Of a DNA stretch of 64,000 nt, positions 36,898-49,981 are shown piece after piece. Below the pieces are notes generated by a model, which did no database searches, was not told where the DNA came from, and saw nothing but the letters and a program-made list of their open reading frames with translations. This DNA comes from Austropuccinia psidii (taxonomy: Eukaryota; Basidiomycota; Pucciniomycetes; Pucciniales; Sphaerophragmiaceae), in NCBI GenBank assembly GCA_023105745.1, contig JALGQZ010000015.1:20347499-20411498 (forward strand), written 5' to 3'. Position numbers and translations under genes: made by a program. The first letter of the stretch is position 1; each line of letters begins with the position of its first letter.

Positions 36898-38700
36898 TAT
36901 ATGATGTTTAGTAAAACATTTACCAATCCTTGTCCTAGTAATGATATCTTCAATGGAATTAATATAGTCCTCTGTTGAAAAGGTTTCTATACATCTGCAC
37001 TTGATAGCTTTTTCTAGTTCTCCTCCACATTTTCTCAATATTTTCCTATCTATCATTGAGAAAGACATATCTTAGTGTAAAGCAGATAATCTGTCTTTTT
37101 CTTTGTGAAGCCAAGTATGTGGCTTATCTTTTTTTTGAGTTGAAAATTGAATTTTCAAAAGCCTTCTTCATTTTTAATCTCCCACAATTGTTGGCCCATT
37201 TTTTGATTATCTCAGATTTCCACCAAAGCCAATAATGTTTTCAATTTTCTTGTCCCATCTTGTAATACCACTTCATTGAAGTTCTGGTACAAAAAGAGTG
37301 CAATTGCTTCACTATTATTTCATCAGGTAAGTAAAGATTTTCCTGCAAAATATTAATTGTTCTAATTAATACAATGTGGTTATGTTCGCCTTCACCAGAG
37401 AATGTGGGCTATTATTCTATTTTTGGAAATATCTCTTGCAGAAATTGAATTTTATAATAGAAAAGGGGACAGAATTTTTTTCACAGGAAGGTTTCCTTCT
37501 GTTAAAGGTATTGAATTTCTTGGAGTATGTGACTAAGAATCATAATTATTATTAGTTTGGGTCAATTTTGCTACTATCTCATCCTTTAATTTCTGTCTTT
37601 AACTATCACTCCTATAAAGATGTGTTTCAAAGGTATTTGTGTTTTGAACTATATATAAAGCATTTTCTTTGGGTTTTTGAGCTGGTCATTAATATCATCA
37701 ATGAAACAATTATCCAATTCATAATTTTGTACCTCACTTTTACTCTCGATTCTGTTACATGTATTTGAAATTAACTAAAGCCTTTCACTTCTCACTTTTC
37801 ACCATTCAGTGAGGTTTCTGTCATTATTTCTAAGGTCTTTGATATTTGATGTCAAGCTCTTTAATTATTTGTCAAAATTATTAAATTTAACACAAAAAAT
37901 GGATTGAATATATCTAACTTCATACATCATTTACATTGAAAGGTCCTGTTCATCCTTTACTATTTCTTGGCTGTGAACCTCATAAGGGTGCTGGCCATAT
38001 TGAACACACAATCCATGGCTGAAGGTTCCAATTTGGGAATCCTGTACCCTTGTGAATAAGCTCTCTTCAAATTTGCTTTGCCTTTTCCCTTTCCTTGTGC
38101 GTTCTTGGGATCTCTGTATTTTTTCTGAGGTTTTTTTGGACTTTTGTGGAGCTGGTTAACACTAATGGCCCTTCTTTCCCCAGGACTAGGGACACTTCCA
38201 GTTCTTTCTTTTGGTCCATGAATAAAATACTTTGGTTCTTCAACCAATTATTTATCTTTTTGACTTTGTCTTTGCAACACAATGAATGCCAACATCCTAA
38301 GAGTTCTATGGTTGTCTCCTGAACCAGAAAAATCTTGATGTGTGAGTAATAGTTCATGGCCCCTTGCCCAAGGCTTGTGAATATTTCCTACTATTCCTCC
38401 TTGGCTTCTCTGTACCAGTTTTTTTACTGGGACTAATATATTTTTATTGCTGAAACTTGGAAGTGGTTCAACCATTAAGAAATTACCTTGAATCAGTTCA
38501 GGCTAAGAATTAATTTCAAAGAGGTTTGGTACAGCCCTTGGGGAATGGGGTGTAACTCTTGCATCCTCTAAATGTGTCTTTCTTGAGGGAGGTCTGTTAG
38601 GTCTGGCCCTGGTCTTGCTTCTTGTCCTGATCCATTTGGTTTGACTGAATAGTTGCTTCCATTTCTGGTATGCAGCATTCTCATGTCAATTTAAGAGAAA
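36898..38700 (-). pseudogene. E4 Gag remnant
   Basis: Fragments align to E2 and E1 Gag in order: an N-terminal basic stretch near 38650; VEPLPSFSNKN...VKKLVQ near 38475; a capsid-like part with PWWK/YY-type residues near 37250; and ILRKCGGELEKAIKCRC at 37040-36990. Frames change several times. The N-terminal half also held the +1 overlapping ORF. Confidence 0.65.
37960..38357 (-). pseudogene. Broken overlapping accessory ORF of E4
   Basis: One minus-strand frame has WLKNQSILFMDQKKELE (38357-38067) and another has GYRIPKLEPSAMDCVFNMA (38247-37960). Together they match consecutive parts of the E2 accessory ORF (LKNQSMFSEDQKKKLA and NYRIPKKEKTAMDNVFNMA). An indel has split the ORF. Confidence 0.6.
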
Positions 38701-39204
38701 ATGAAAAATAAACACAAATAACACACACCTTTTAGTGGGTGTTTGGATAAATCTGCTTTAAATAAAGTTCCTCTTTTAGCAATTTGATATCTTTTCCTGA
38801 GTTTGTTTCCAGCTGCAATATATATGATCAAAGACACTAGAAAATTATAAAAGAGAAAAATTATTTTTCATACTTTTGAAAATATTTGTCATGATTTTTT
38901 ATACGTTTTTATGATCATTTTACATTTCAAAGACCATTATTTTTAAAAAAAGAAATAAAAAGTTTAAGATCTTGAATCAAAAATTAATTCAGAGTAACTC
39001 AAAGAATAATTTTTTAAGTTTTTCAATGTGAAAAAGCCACATGTAAAACAATATAAAAGTAATCCAAATTTCTCAATGAAGATATTTTTAAGACAATTTC
39101 AAAGAATAAAAACAGTTTTACTGTAGGATGAAAGAAAAAAATTAATGAATTAATTTATTTTGAAGCTTAAAGCTATATTAATTAAGGGTACAGGGCTCAA
39201 AAAC

Positions 39205-39222
39205 CATGGCCAGGCCCCCAAA
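39205..39222 (-). other. Candidate primer-binding site of E4
   Basis: On the minus strand TTTGGGGGCCTGGCCATG follows the LTR end TCTTACA. It is identical to the site at 9439-9456, although the LTR family is different. Confidence 0.6.
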
Positions 39223-41130
39223 TGTAAGATGTGTCTATGAAACTCTTGATAATATTACTATTAATAAAGAGTAATATGAATGATTGTATGAAATATAGTA
39301 AATCAATTTGTTATAATAGAAAATAAACAATGGATTTCTCAATAATTCCCTTTAATTTCTATACACTACTAGTTATCATAATAGTTAACAGTAATTGTAT
39401 ACTAGAATCAATTACAAGAAGTATTAATAATAAAACTTCTTATTAAAATAACATAAAATTATTTTAAAGTATAATTATTGAAGGAAACTATTACTAGAAG
39501 AAAACTTTATGAAGTATGATAAAACACTCACTAATGCTCCAGTAGTCCCTTGAAAATGATTGGTAGAGTAATTTGGTAGATTATTGGTGTATTTAAAGGA
39601 TCAAAATTGAGTTATAGTAGTAATACAACAATATAGCAGTTAGAAACTATTGGAAATGTTTTATTTCTATGATCTCAAATCTTTCTGATTGATTTTTAAT
39701 ATTTAAAACATTCAAAAAAAGTTTAACCAATACCTACTGATTATTACCAATGATATGATTGAATCATAAGATTATCTGGAAAAAACAGAAAGAGGAGGCC
39801 TCTTTTAAGTCAAAAACAGCTCACAGAATCATTCCATTGAGAAAAATGAAAAAACAAATTATTGAGAAACAAATTATATGCTTTTGATTAGTTATTGCAT
39901 CACTTGTTGTCACATAAGATTCACATACTTACTTAATTAAGTCATTTTACATGACCACCAACCCATTTCTGGTGAATAAATAAGAGAGTAACAGCTTTCA
40001 ATATTTTTTATTTCAAAATAATCATTAATTTTTCAAAGTGATTAATTTTATTGAAAATTGCATCATAAATTTTATTTTCTGTGAATTTTCAAAGATTCAG
40101 TGTTTCAAGTGGAATCATCAAAAATGGACTGTAAGTAAACCTTCTACTTTGAACTATGAGGTAGTAATTATTTTTGGTCTTTATATTTATTCTTCCTTTC
40201 TCCATTTATCTTGTGAGTTCCAGACCCATTGATTAAGAATTGTATTTTTAATGAATTTTTGAAGTTTATGCCTTATTTCTATGTAGAAAATCAAATCACA
40301 CAGTAATAGCTGGTTCCTATGAGGCAAATGCATGGATACTAGTACCAAAAGAGTCTTAAATAATCTTTTAAAGTTTATCAATTTCAAATCATCAATAATT
40401 GACATGGTTAAAGGAGTCAGAGTTTCTCATTACCTCCTTTTCATGTCAAAATAACAACTTATTTGCTATTTTCTTATGATTTAATGGGACTTTAACTTAG
40501 TAACCAAGTTCCCAAAAGTTTTGAATAGACTAATTGGGCCATTCTCAGAAATGGATCCACAGCTAAGAGTTGTGCACACCTCAGAGGCCTCAGAAGCTGG
40601 ATACCCTGGCTCTCTTTGATGCCTTTTAACTCCCTTAGCTATTTTCATGTCAAAATTAGTAATTTATGCTTCAATACTGATATTCACTTTGAGTGTATCA
40701 AAGATTTATTTCAGAGAAAATAATAGCAAGTACCAAAAACATGCATAACACTATTCTTAGTGTATAGGTAACATGGGATTTCTCACATTCCCATGATTTT
40801 GGGGTGAAATTGATAAAGGATAAAAAATTTCACAATTTGTTTTTGTGGTATTGAGTATGTGGTGCTGAAATATTTTCCATATTACCACCCCATAGAGTCA
40901 ATTGAAGTGTATTCACTCTATAAAGCTTTGCTAGGTGAATATTTGTGTAGAATCAAAATCCTGCCTTAAATTCATGGATTTACTTACTCACAAAGAATCA
41001 TTAGTCTTTTCTAGAATAAAAATTGATGAATTTTGAATATATGCATGACTTATGGGTTAGTAATTGTTCAGAATTTATGTTAATATGAATTTCAGCCTAT
41101 TTTGGTATGTAAAATATACCTCAACACACA
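39223..41130 (-). repeat. LTR family B (1.9 kb), 5' LTR of E4
   Basis: The plus-strand left end TGTAAGATGTGTCTATGAAA matches the E2 LTR at 44602 (TGTAAGGTTTGTCTATGAAA). Internal similarity is visible around 40220 against 45890. The right end CCTCAACACACA corresponds to the TGTGAGCC-type start, diverged. Confidence 0.7.
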
Positions 41131-43788
41131 TAGGGAAGGTTCTCCAGGTTCAACACGTGTCTAAACATGCGAATGATTCTAAATAAAACATGGGTTCAAC
41201 ATTGGCTTAATGCTGATATCATTTGGAAATTTTCTTAGTTGCAATGAGCTAGGCTCTTCAAAATATAAGAATAATAGCTTATCATACATTTTCTTCTGTT
41301 TCAATGATAATTTGTTCCAAATTTATAGAGATAGATTATACAATGAGCCAAAAACAAATATTAACAGAATATAATTATATCAATGCAAATTGTTGGAAAC
41401 AATATTGAAATGAAATATAAACTTCAGAAGCAACATAGGCGAATGTAGAAATAAAAATTCATGCCTTATTCGCCAGAAATTTAAGCTAAGATATAATTGA
41501 TGTTCATCTTCAATACTTATCAATTATTTCCTGAAATAATTATAGAATTTGGGCTTAATATGAAATGTTTTATATTTTTTTGAAACTTTGCTATTCTTCA
41601 TTCAACAAGAAGATTTAATTTATTCTTGATATCATTTAAATTTTATATTGAATATAGCTTTCTGACAGAATTATCATTAATTTTGATTTTTGCTTCAGCC
41701 CCTTGTGACATAAGAGAAGATCTTTCCAAAATATACCAGAGCCAAAATACATGTATTTGTGGTTTTTATGTAACAGAACGTTTAACAATATATTGTGATA
41801 CTGCCTGTAATAGTGAAATTTAATTCTTTCTGTTTATTTGGAGAAAATCCTCCAATGTATGTTTAATGCTATTTATATAATTTCGAAATCTGAATACCCA
41901 AAATTGGAATTCATTTACCCTTCTGCATACTCAAAGATATCCTTAAATCTCAAATATTCTTCTTTTTGCTTTTTAGGATTTTTCAAATTTTCTGAGATAT
42001 CAAGACAAATATTATTTTAAGAATGCATTGGTGTCCAAGCTTTTGTCTTCCATGTATCATTTCTTTGGAATGAACCTGATTCCCTCAGTTTCACAACATA
42101 TGAGGATCTGAAGTCTCAAGTTTAAAATAATTGGAATTCAAAAATATGATTTATTCTGCTTTATTATGAAGTTTGAAGAGATTTTGCACAGAAAATGACA
42201 GGACAATTATTCAAGTCTTATAATTTTTAATATTCTGTTGAAATAAGTTTTACTTCATGAAGATTTTCCACAAAATTGTAAAATAAACTAGCAGTCTCAA
42301 AAGAATTAAATTTTTTATTTAAGAATCCCAAATTTATTCTCATTTAATAAGTTGTTATCTATCTCTATACTATCTCAGATATATGGAAAATATTTGAGAA
42401 AAAAGATATCAATCCAAATTCTGATAACGCTGGGGAAAATCAAGGAATACAGTTCAGCTTTCTTGATCATTTATTTTTTTTTGGCTGCGAATCTTCCATG
42501 AAATTTTTCTTTTTTAAAGGTTCTAGAATTTTATGGATATAAATTTGTAATTTGAAGGTTTATGGCTAATAGTGTACCAAATAGATTATGTCATTTTGAA
42601 ATAATGTATATATTCTTAACTTCATATTAGAATATGTTTTCAATATTTTATAAATCCAAAAATTAATCCAGAACATATATATAGTCTATTGAGAAAAGAT
42701 ATTAAATACTTTTTCTTTAATTACTCATACTGTGGTATACATGTACCAGTTTGGAATTCATGAACAAACTAAGCAAGAAAATTTTGAAATTTTCCTTGGG
42801 TCTTTCCCAATATATTATAGTATTCATTTCTTTGAAAAATAAATTACAAGAAGAACTCAAGAAATTAAAAACCAATAAATACCCCTCTTAATAAATCAAC
42901 TGGACAATTAGGATGTGAAACCCCAATGCAACACCTAGATGAAATTAACTTTCAAGGGATTGGTTGACCTAAAAAAATTATTTTTTATATATATTTTTGA
43001 TTTTTTTTTTTACTTCAATTTTATTTAAAAATTTTGGGTAGTAAAAATCAACAAGCATATACTACAGAGCAGAAGGTCCTAGTTACAATGAGGATGCATG
43101 AAATCAAATTGCAGGGCAGAGTTGAAGCATGATAGGGGTCATAAATATTGATTGAAAGTTTATTTATATATCAAAAAAGGTAGAATTGGGTATTTAGATC
43201 AAAATTAGTCTTTAAATTACTTTTGAGAAGGAAATGAATATTAAATTTAGGGGGTTAAATCTAAGAAAAGTGTTTAATTCAGGTTTAGGATATCATTGAA
43301 ACAAGAAAAGTACAGGTGTATTGTATTCTCCAACTCTTTTGAGGAGGTCTAGCATTACAAAAAGGAGTTGAAGATATTTAAAAAACTTAGTAATAACTTT
43401 ATGATCATGATAAGGTGGTAATTGTGATGTTAGAAGGAAGAAATTCAACATTTAGGGTTCAGAGAGATGATAAAATGGTGTGAAACGTGAAAGAAAATAT
43501 GCTAGGAAGATGGGATTAGACAGTAGAGATATCACAGTAGTATTACAGAAGTTTCACAAGGGTGTACTGTAATACAGTTACAGTTATAGGACATCAACCT
43601 ACATAAAAAGTCAGGATAATACAGGAAAGCTATAGTATGGTGGTCAGGGAGATAGGAATTCCAGGGTTTTTGATTGATTACAAAATAAATGACATCATAA
43701 ACAGGGAACTAACTGGGATTACTAATTATGGAGATAAGGATCCAGGAAACTCAATTGATTACATAATCAAATGATACAATTTCCCCAC
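41131..43788. other. AT-rich stretch, no supported gene
   Basis: A 65-codon frame at 41626-41823 has a hydrophobic stretch followed by a six-cysteine segment and an acceptor-like TTTTTGCTTCAG near 41697, but it has no ATG and no recognisable partner exon. From about 42890 the sequence is less AT-rich and may be the 5' part of an unrecognised LTR or other repeat. Confidence 0.4.
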
Positions 43789-44085
43789 AGTTTTCAAGAA
43801 ACTAACTAAAATATAGATCATCTGATTCAAGAAACTGTTTTTTCCCCACAATTTCCAACTCAACTATAATACAGGTCATATGAGAAAAAAATCAAGACTA
43901 AAGCTGCATTCTCCCTACAAAACCAAATGAAAACACATCACATGATAAAAACTGAGGTTTAGTACCAGCAAGATTTAACTGATAAAATCATCATTATGGG
44001 AACAAACTAAATTTCCCCACAATTTCCAAGAAATTAAATAAAATACAGGTCATCTGATTCAAGAAAACTGTATTTTACCCACAAT
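43789..44085 (+). repeat. Degenerate repeats of a TTTCCCCACAATTTCCAAGA unit
   Basis: The motif recurs about four times (43789, 43849, 44011, 44075), each followed by a form of ACTAAAATACAGGTCATCTGATTC. Spacing and sequence are imperfect. Confidence 0.65.
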
Positions 44086-44342
44086 TTATAATGAATCCTA
44101 TCTGTATTGGACAGCCCCACTAAAAATAAAACACAGCCTGGAACAGCCTGAAAGATTCTAAGTCCCCTGTTTTTGACACTCTCATGGAGGCCCCAAAAAC
44201 CATAAATAGAGGTCCCCTCCCCCCTCAATTATGTTTTCCTCATGGCCTAGACAGAGGCTCATCACAAAAACATAACTTCTTGATATTTTTTCTGAGGGAA
44301 ATCCTCTCCATCCACCCACATTATCCTAATTTGTTTAGGGAT

Positions 44343-44600
44343 ACTCAGTAGCTAAGCTCAGAAGTATAGTTATCCCATCCCCATTCCCAAATTTTTTTCA
44401 CAGTAGCTAAGCTCAGTAGCACTGTCTGAGGGATTTTTAATTAATAGTAGTTAACAGTTGGTCTACTTTAGTTCATAAACTCATCTCATTCACTATCTTC
44501 ATCCCATTATTGCTCAGTAGCTAAGCCCAGAAGCACTGTCTGGGTCTTTTTTATAATTGATAGTGGATAAAAGCTGGTCTATGTTGATTTATAAGTTAAA
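44343..44600 (+). repeat. Tandem repeats with CAGTAGCTAAGCYCAGWAGC
   Basis: Three copies of this motif start near 44347, 44402 and 44515. The last two belong to units of about 110 bp that also share GCACTGTCTG and TGGTCTA. The array stops at the E2 LTR. A TATA-like ATAAATAGAGG sits upstream near 44203, so this may be the end of an old LTR. Confidence 0.6.
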
Positions 44601-44601
44601 C

Positions 44602-46778
44602 TGTAAGGTTTGTCTATGAAACTCTTGATAATAGTAACAATATCAAGAGTACTATGACTGTCCTCAGTAGAAAAATATAATATAATAAAATATTACAACC
44701 ACAAATTTAAATATAATTATTAAAAATAATTATATATAAAAAAAATAATTTAATTATTATTATAATAATATAATAATAAAAATAATAATAATAATTATAA
44801 TAAATTATAATTATTCTATTATTGTTATAGTCACTGACAGTTATAACAATAAGAAGTGTAAAGCTCTTAATGAGACAATTACACGGGGAAAATATGAATA
44901 TTAACCACTTATAAATAATATAAATATTATTTATCAAAAGAATTAAACACACACTGTGCAGAAATAATTCTTTTAGAATAAAAATTCTATATAAAAAAAC
45001 TAATATTTAGATAAAAAAAATATAGAACTTTAAAGAAAACTTACTTATAAGATTTATTTAATACAACAAGTCTAATACAACAGTTATTATACTAAATAAA
45101 GGTTATAAGTTAAAAAACACGTCAAAAATCAATAAATTTAAAGATAAAACAACTTTTTATAATATAAATTATGATTAAAGAGTTTTTGAGGGGAATTTGT
45201 GGATTTTAAAAGATATTTAAAATGATAATTTTATATAATAAAATATATTATTGGTGATTACAACAATAATCTAAATTCTATGACTTCAATTCTTTTAATT
45301 TTAATAAATAAAGAATAAAAATAACTTAAGAATTACTTTTAATAATAAGATTTTATATTTAATAAAACTTTACCTGTTTAAATTTCTTATATGATTGGAT
45401 TGATAATGAATGATGGACAAAAACAGTGATGAGAAGACTCTTTTCATGTCTTAAGAGCAGCTCTCATGATTCATAATGAATGTAGAGGGCGTGCTAAGGT
45501 CAAAACTGAAAAACCATGTTTAAAAATAAAGTTTTTAACTTAAGGAAACTTATTTTTACTTCCAATTTAAAGTTACCAGTGTTATTCTTAACTCCATGTA
45601 ACTTTAATCCTCATTTAAGCTAATTATTTTAAGTTTTTAATATAAATAAACTTATTTATATTAAAGTTCATCACATGAACAACTTAAAAATAGAGTTTTA
45701 AGTAGAAATCTCTTAAACTCAATTTTTAATTAATTTTTTAAAGAAATCATAAATTTCTTTGAGTTTAATTAAAAGAGTAAGTTTCCAGGCTAATTACCTA
45801 GGAAATTTATTTATAAAAGATACTTAAAATTTAATTTATATATTGATAATATTAAATTCTAAGTTGTGTGAAGTTTCCAAGCAAATCCATTAAGAATTGA
45901 ATTTTTAATGAATTGTTGAAGTTATTGCTATTTTTCCACATAAAATAGCAAAACACACCAAACCTTAAGTTCTGATAAGGTTTTAATGCTTGAAACTTTA
46001 AAGTTTTAAGCTTAATTAAGCTCTGAAAGTTCCTAAAACCTTGATTTCAAGCCTGCATATTGGGATTTACCCTTTGGCAGCTTGAAATTCCTGTCCAAAT
46101 TGGGATAAAACCAGTTTAAACCTTAAGGTTGGATCAAAGTCTAATCTTAAAGTTTAAATAAGGTTGAAATTCCTCCAATACAGGTGGACAACCTTAATTG
46201 AATCCTTGCAGATCCAAAAAGTTGGGTACCCCAGCTCTATTTGGTCTTTTTCCTTTGTCCCACGTTTCTGCGTGGATTTTGCCCTTTTATTTATTTAAAG
46301 CCATACTATGGCCTTAAACCCTTTTAAATTGAGCTCACGCAGGATTTACATTCTGTATGGCAAATCCTTAGCCAATTCAGTAAATATACACCACACCTCA
46401 ATTTTAACTAAAATTTTGGTAAGTTTGCATAAACCTTATGCAACTTTAAATTTAAGCTTAATTAAGCTTAAATTTAACAATTTTAAAAAAATGTTAAAAA
46501 AGTTACATTGGTACTGTGAGATTCTTAAATCTTCCAATAACATAAAAAATAAGTGGTTTTGGGTATAACACCCTATGGGTGTACCCTAGGTTATTTTTGG
46601 TGTAGAATCCAAAAATGACATAATATTTATAACTTTGTTTATCCAAAAAAAAGTTATACTTATTTTTTATTATTTTTTATTTTAAATTCAACTAAAAAGT
46701 CTGTTTAAGACAAAATTAACTGTTTATAAAATCATTTGTGGCCTTATGGGTATGTCATACATACCTCACAGGCTCACA
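44602..46778 (-). repeat. 3' LTR of E2 (family B, 2177 bp)
   Basis: On the minus strand it starts TGTGAGCCTGTGAGGTATG and ends AACCTTACA. It has one CCAATACAGG decamer at 46175-46184 and a long AT-rich core with trinucleotide-like runs (44740-44820). Confidence 0.85.
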
Positions 46779-46790
46779 TTCCCTACCACC
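46779..46790 (-). other. Polypurine tract of E2
   Basis: On the minus strand GGTGGTAGGGAA lies immediately before the LTR start TGTGAGCC. Confidence 0.65.
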
Positions 46791-46915
46791 AAAAAAAAAA
46801 TGTCCCACAATTTTTCTTTTGTAGTGTACCCCCAAGTTATTTGGGGGGGTTATAATCCACTGTCCAACCTCTCTACTTATACTTTCAAGTATGTAAAGCA
46901 CACAATTCAAACTTT

Positions 46916-49900
46916 TTATTGAGCAATTGGTCTTCTCTCATGTCTGAATCTTCTGAGAAACTTTTGGGAATCTGGTATTTTGTTTTCTACAATCCATTCA
47001 TCTTCATGTTGTGGATTTTTATACCTGACCAAGTATTCTCTTTCATTTTTCCCCCTCAGTCTTCTTTCTTTCAAGACTTTCAGTACTTTTTTCTCCTCAC
47101 TTAGGTCCAGTGGGGGTACTTCTAAGGGTGTTTCATTTCTTAAAGGAAATGATTCCTTGTCCCTTGAAGTGTAATGCTTTACTAGACTGACAGGGAATGT
47201 TGGATGTTTATTTTCCAGTACTCCTGACAGTTCTACTTGTACTGCATTTGTCCCATGAAGGGCTTTAATAATAAATGGTCCTGCAAAGGAATCTTTCAAT
47301 TTCTTTGGACCTTTAATATTATTAAAGTTCAAGGTTGAAACTAGTATTAAGTCCCCTACTTTGAATTCTGGGGTCTTATGACTTTTATCCCATTTCTGCT
47401 TAGCATATTCAAAGGCATCATTTATGCTTTGATTCGCATGATGCCTTACTTTATCAAGCAATAGCTTAAAGCTTGAAGCAGTTGGATGAATGTCAACCAG
47501 ATCTTTCTTCAAAGTATCAACTGGAAGTTTGGGGTTCCATCCTTTTTCCAACATTGCAGGGGTCTTGCCTGTTGAAGCATGGATGGAGGTCTTGTAGGCT
47601 AATTCCAATGCTGATATAAGAGTACACCAATCGTGGGTAAAGCCATCAGAATCTTTAAACTCCAGGCCATAAGCACAAAATCTTCTGATCATGTCCTCAA
47701 GGGTTTGAATCATTCTTTCTGCTAACCCATCTGTTTGTGGAGGGTATGCTGTTGAGAATGATAATTTTGTACCCAAAAGCTTATGTAAATTAGTCCATAA
47801 GGCTGATGTAAATTTTGGGTCTCTGTCACTAATGATGTTTTTAAGGAGACCAGTATGGGATATTATTCTATTCCAGATTAAAAGAGCTGTATCCATAGCT
47901 GTGTCATCTTTGTGACATGGTAAAAAGATTGGTGTTTTGCTATATCTGTCTACAATAACAAGACATGCATTGTAACTCTTATCACCTGCAGGTGGTAATG
48001 CAGTTACCCAATCCATGTGAACCACTTCCCATGGGGTACTTGGTTCTTGGATATGGATCATCAGACCAAATCTTTTACCAGTAGCTTTATTGGCTTTCTG
48101 GCATCTATCACAACTATGACAGTACTCAAAGACATCTTTTCTCCAAGATGGCCACAAGGCACATGTCTTAATTCTTTCCATTGTTCTGTCTTCAGAAAGA
48201 TGTCCAGAATAAATTTTATCATGGCATTCTACTAGTATTGTGTTAATAAACATTCTACTACATAGGACCATGACACATGTGTGTTTAGATCTATGATATA
48301 GTATACCATCAAACAAATGGAATCTTCCATTATCATAAGATGTTTTCCAAATATCATCCAGAGAATTAGCCAATGCTGCATCTTTACAATCTTTGTCAAG
48401 TAGAGCAGTAAGAATATGACAATTCTTATCTTGCTTGTAGCTTTCCCTAACTTCTTCAAAGAATTCTGTTCCAACATCTGTGATATTAATTCCTTCAATT
48501 GGAATTTGAGGTTCTGCACTTGTAGGAACATAGGCAGGATTATCAGGTGTATTTGGTAATGCCCATCTACTCAAGCCATTAGCATTCTTATGAATATTTC
48601 CAGCTTTATGTACTATGGTCATATTGCCTCTATACTCCTGTATAGCAATCTGCCATCTCAACATGTGTCTGTTTGGAGTTTTCATGTTAAGAAGTGATTT
48701 AACTGCATTACAATCAGTAATTACTTCAAACACACTACCATCAAGATAGTAATGAAGTTTTTCCAGAGCCCAAACAAGGCAAAGGCACTCCATTTGGCTA
48801 GCTCCATATCTGGCCTCAGTAGGTTTAATTTGTCTTGAAATGAAACAAATTGGACCTTCATAAGGCTTGTCATTGACAATTTGAACTTGATGAAGAGCAG
48901 CTCCTAAACCATCACCACATGCATCAATATACAGCTTGAAAAGAAGTTTCCAATCTGGCATCAATAATAATGGTGCATTGGTCAAGGCATACTTGATTTT
49001 ATCATATGCTTGAATTCTCTCCTGTGTCATTTCAAAAACAGTTTGTTGATCACAAATTCTGTACAATGATCTGGCATGGATTGCAAAATCTTTAAGGTGT
49101 TGCCTGTAATAACTGGCAAACCCTAAGACAGACATCATTTCTTTTTTGTTCTGGGGCATTTGTTTCAGTAAAACTGCAGCCACTTTGTTTTTATCAACAC
49201 CAAGGCTTAGTCCTGAGACTACATGTCCTAGAGCTTTTAACTCATGAAACCCAAAATTACATTTTTTAAGAGAAATTTTCATGTTCACTTGTAGAATTTT
49301 CTTAATTACTAATGAAAGTCTCTCTAAATGTAATTGCCAGGTTTCTGAACAAATGATAATGTCATCAATATAAATGATTAACCATCCCTCTGATAATTCA
49401 TGTAGGAAGATAGTATTCATCATTCTTTGGTAATGAGAGGGTGCATTTTTAATACCAAAAGGCATCCTCAAATATTCATAAATACCACAATGAGCAATTA
49501 TTCTCAATAATTTACTAGCATGAGGTGTCAAAACATTCTGGTGAAAGCCTTTTAGAGCATCCATAGAAGTGATGAATCTTGCTTTGGATAATTGAGTCAA
49601 AGTCTCGTGAATTCTAGGGATTGGATACCTGTCTGGAATAGTATAGGTATTCAGTGCTCCAAAATCACCAACCATCCTTGACTTATCATTATGCCAAGTA
49701 ATGATTACTGGAGTTGTGACTTCAACTTCCTCATTGTGCCCAACTTTTCTAAGAACTCCAAGTTTCATTAGTTCATTAATATGATTTTCTAATGCTTCTC
49801 TAGCCCTAGGGCTAGCTGGGTAAGCTGGTCTCCTTAATAGTGGCAGATAAGGCCTTTCCACATTAAGCATAATGTCCACCTCATGGCCTTTTATAGCCCC

Positions 49901-49969
49901 AAGTGGTTCATTATCAGAAGCAAAGGCTTCTCTATATTGAAATAAAACTTCAATAAGTTCTTCCTTCAT
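46916..49969 (-). CDS. E2 Pol: reverse transcriptase, RNase H, integrase, chromodomain-like end
   Basis: The open frame is 1017 residues. RT has the active site YIDD ([12 protein letters not shown], near residue 200), RNase H has [15 protein letters not shown], integrase has the HHCC finger (GHLSEDRT...CDRCQKAN), [18 protein letters not shown] and [10 protein letters not shown]. The C-terminus has [17 protein letters not shown], a chromodomain-like segment. It is in frame with the Gag-protease ORF upstream, separated only by TAA at 49982-49984, so the two were one polyprotein. Signs of decay: TAYPPQTDG where the family has TAYHPQTDG, and GDFGALN where the others have GDFRALN. The first ATG is internal to the ancestral frame. 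Confidence 0.92.
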   Translation of the reverse strand: MKEELIEVLFQYREAFASDNEPLGAIKGHEVDIMLNVERPYLPLLRRPAYPASPRAREALENHINELMKLGVLRKVGHNEEVEVTTPVIITWHNDKSRMVGDFGALNTYTIPDRYPIPRIHETLTQLSKARFITSMDALKGFHQNVLTPHASKLLRIIAHCGIYEYLRMPFGIKNAPSHYQRMMNTIFLHELSEGWLIIYIDDIIICSETWQLHLERLSLVIKKILQVNMKISLKKCNFGFHELKALGHVVSGLSLGVDKNKVAAVLLKQMPQNKKEMMSVLGFASYYRQHLKDFAIHARSLYRICDQQTVFEMTQERIQAYDKIKYALTNAPLLLMPDWKLLFKLYIDACGDGLGAALHQVQIVNDKPYEGPICFISRQIKPTEARYGASQMECLCLVWALEKLHYYLDGSVFEVITDCNAVKSLLNMKTPNRHMLRWQIAIQEYRGNMTIVHKAGNIHKNANGLSRWALPNTPDNPAYVPTSAEPQIPIEGINITDVGTEFFEEVRESYKQDKNCHILTALLDKDCKDAALANSLDDIWKTSYDNGRFHLFDGILYHRSKHTCVMVLCSRMFINTILVECHDKIYSGHLSEDRTMERIKTCALWPSWRKDVFEYCHSCDRCQKANKATGKRFGLMIHIQEPSTPWEVVHMDWVTALPPAGDKSYNACLVIVDRYSKTPIFLPCHKDDTAMDTALLIWNRIISHTGLLKNIISDRDPKFTSALWTNLHKLLGTKLSFSTAYPPQTDGLAERMIQTLEDMIRRFCAYGLEFKDSDGFTHDWCTLISALELAYKTSIHASTGKTPAMLEKGWNPKLPVDTLKKDLVDIHPTASSFKLLLDKVRHHANQSINDAFEYAKQKWDKSHKTPEFKVGDLILVSTLNFNNIKGPKKLKDSFAGPFIIKALHGTNAVQVELSGVLENKHPTFPVSLVKHYTSRDKESFPLRNETPLEVPPLDLSEEKKVLKVLKERRLRGKNEREYLVRYKNPQHEDEWIVENKIPDSQKFLRRFRHERRPIAQ

Positions 49970-49981
49970 TTCTGGTGTTAA

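Larger units (their letters stand above)
34505..41130 (-). mobile_element. E4: decayed Ty3/gypsy element, LTR family B, with solo LTR inside
   Basis: On the minus strand: 5' LTR (41130-39223), primer site (39222-39205), leader, gag, then gag/protease and the start of RT, truncated at about 34505. A family C solo LTR splits gag at about 36897-35572. Sequence similarity to E2 is high throughout, but frameshifts and stops are frequent. Confidence 0.75.

Noticed and set aside
41626..41823. Small cysteine-rich frame with a hydrophobic start, like a rust secreted effector
   Set aside because: It has no ATG; the hydrophobic stretch is what AT-rich DNA gives by chance, and no second exon could be assigned.
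46564..46604. ACACCC-TAT-GGGTGT hairpin in LTR family B
   Set aside because: A short stem in a single copy; I could not show conservation in the E4 LTR.
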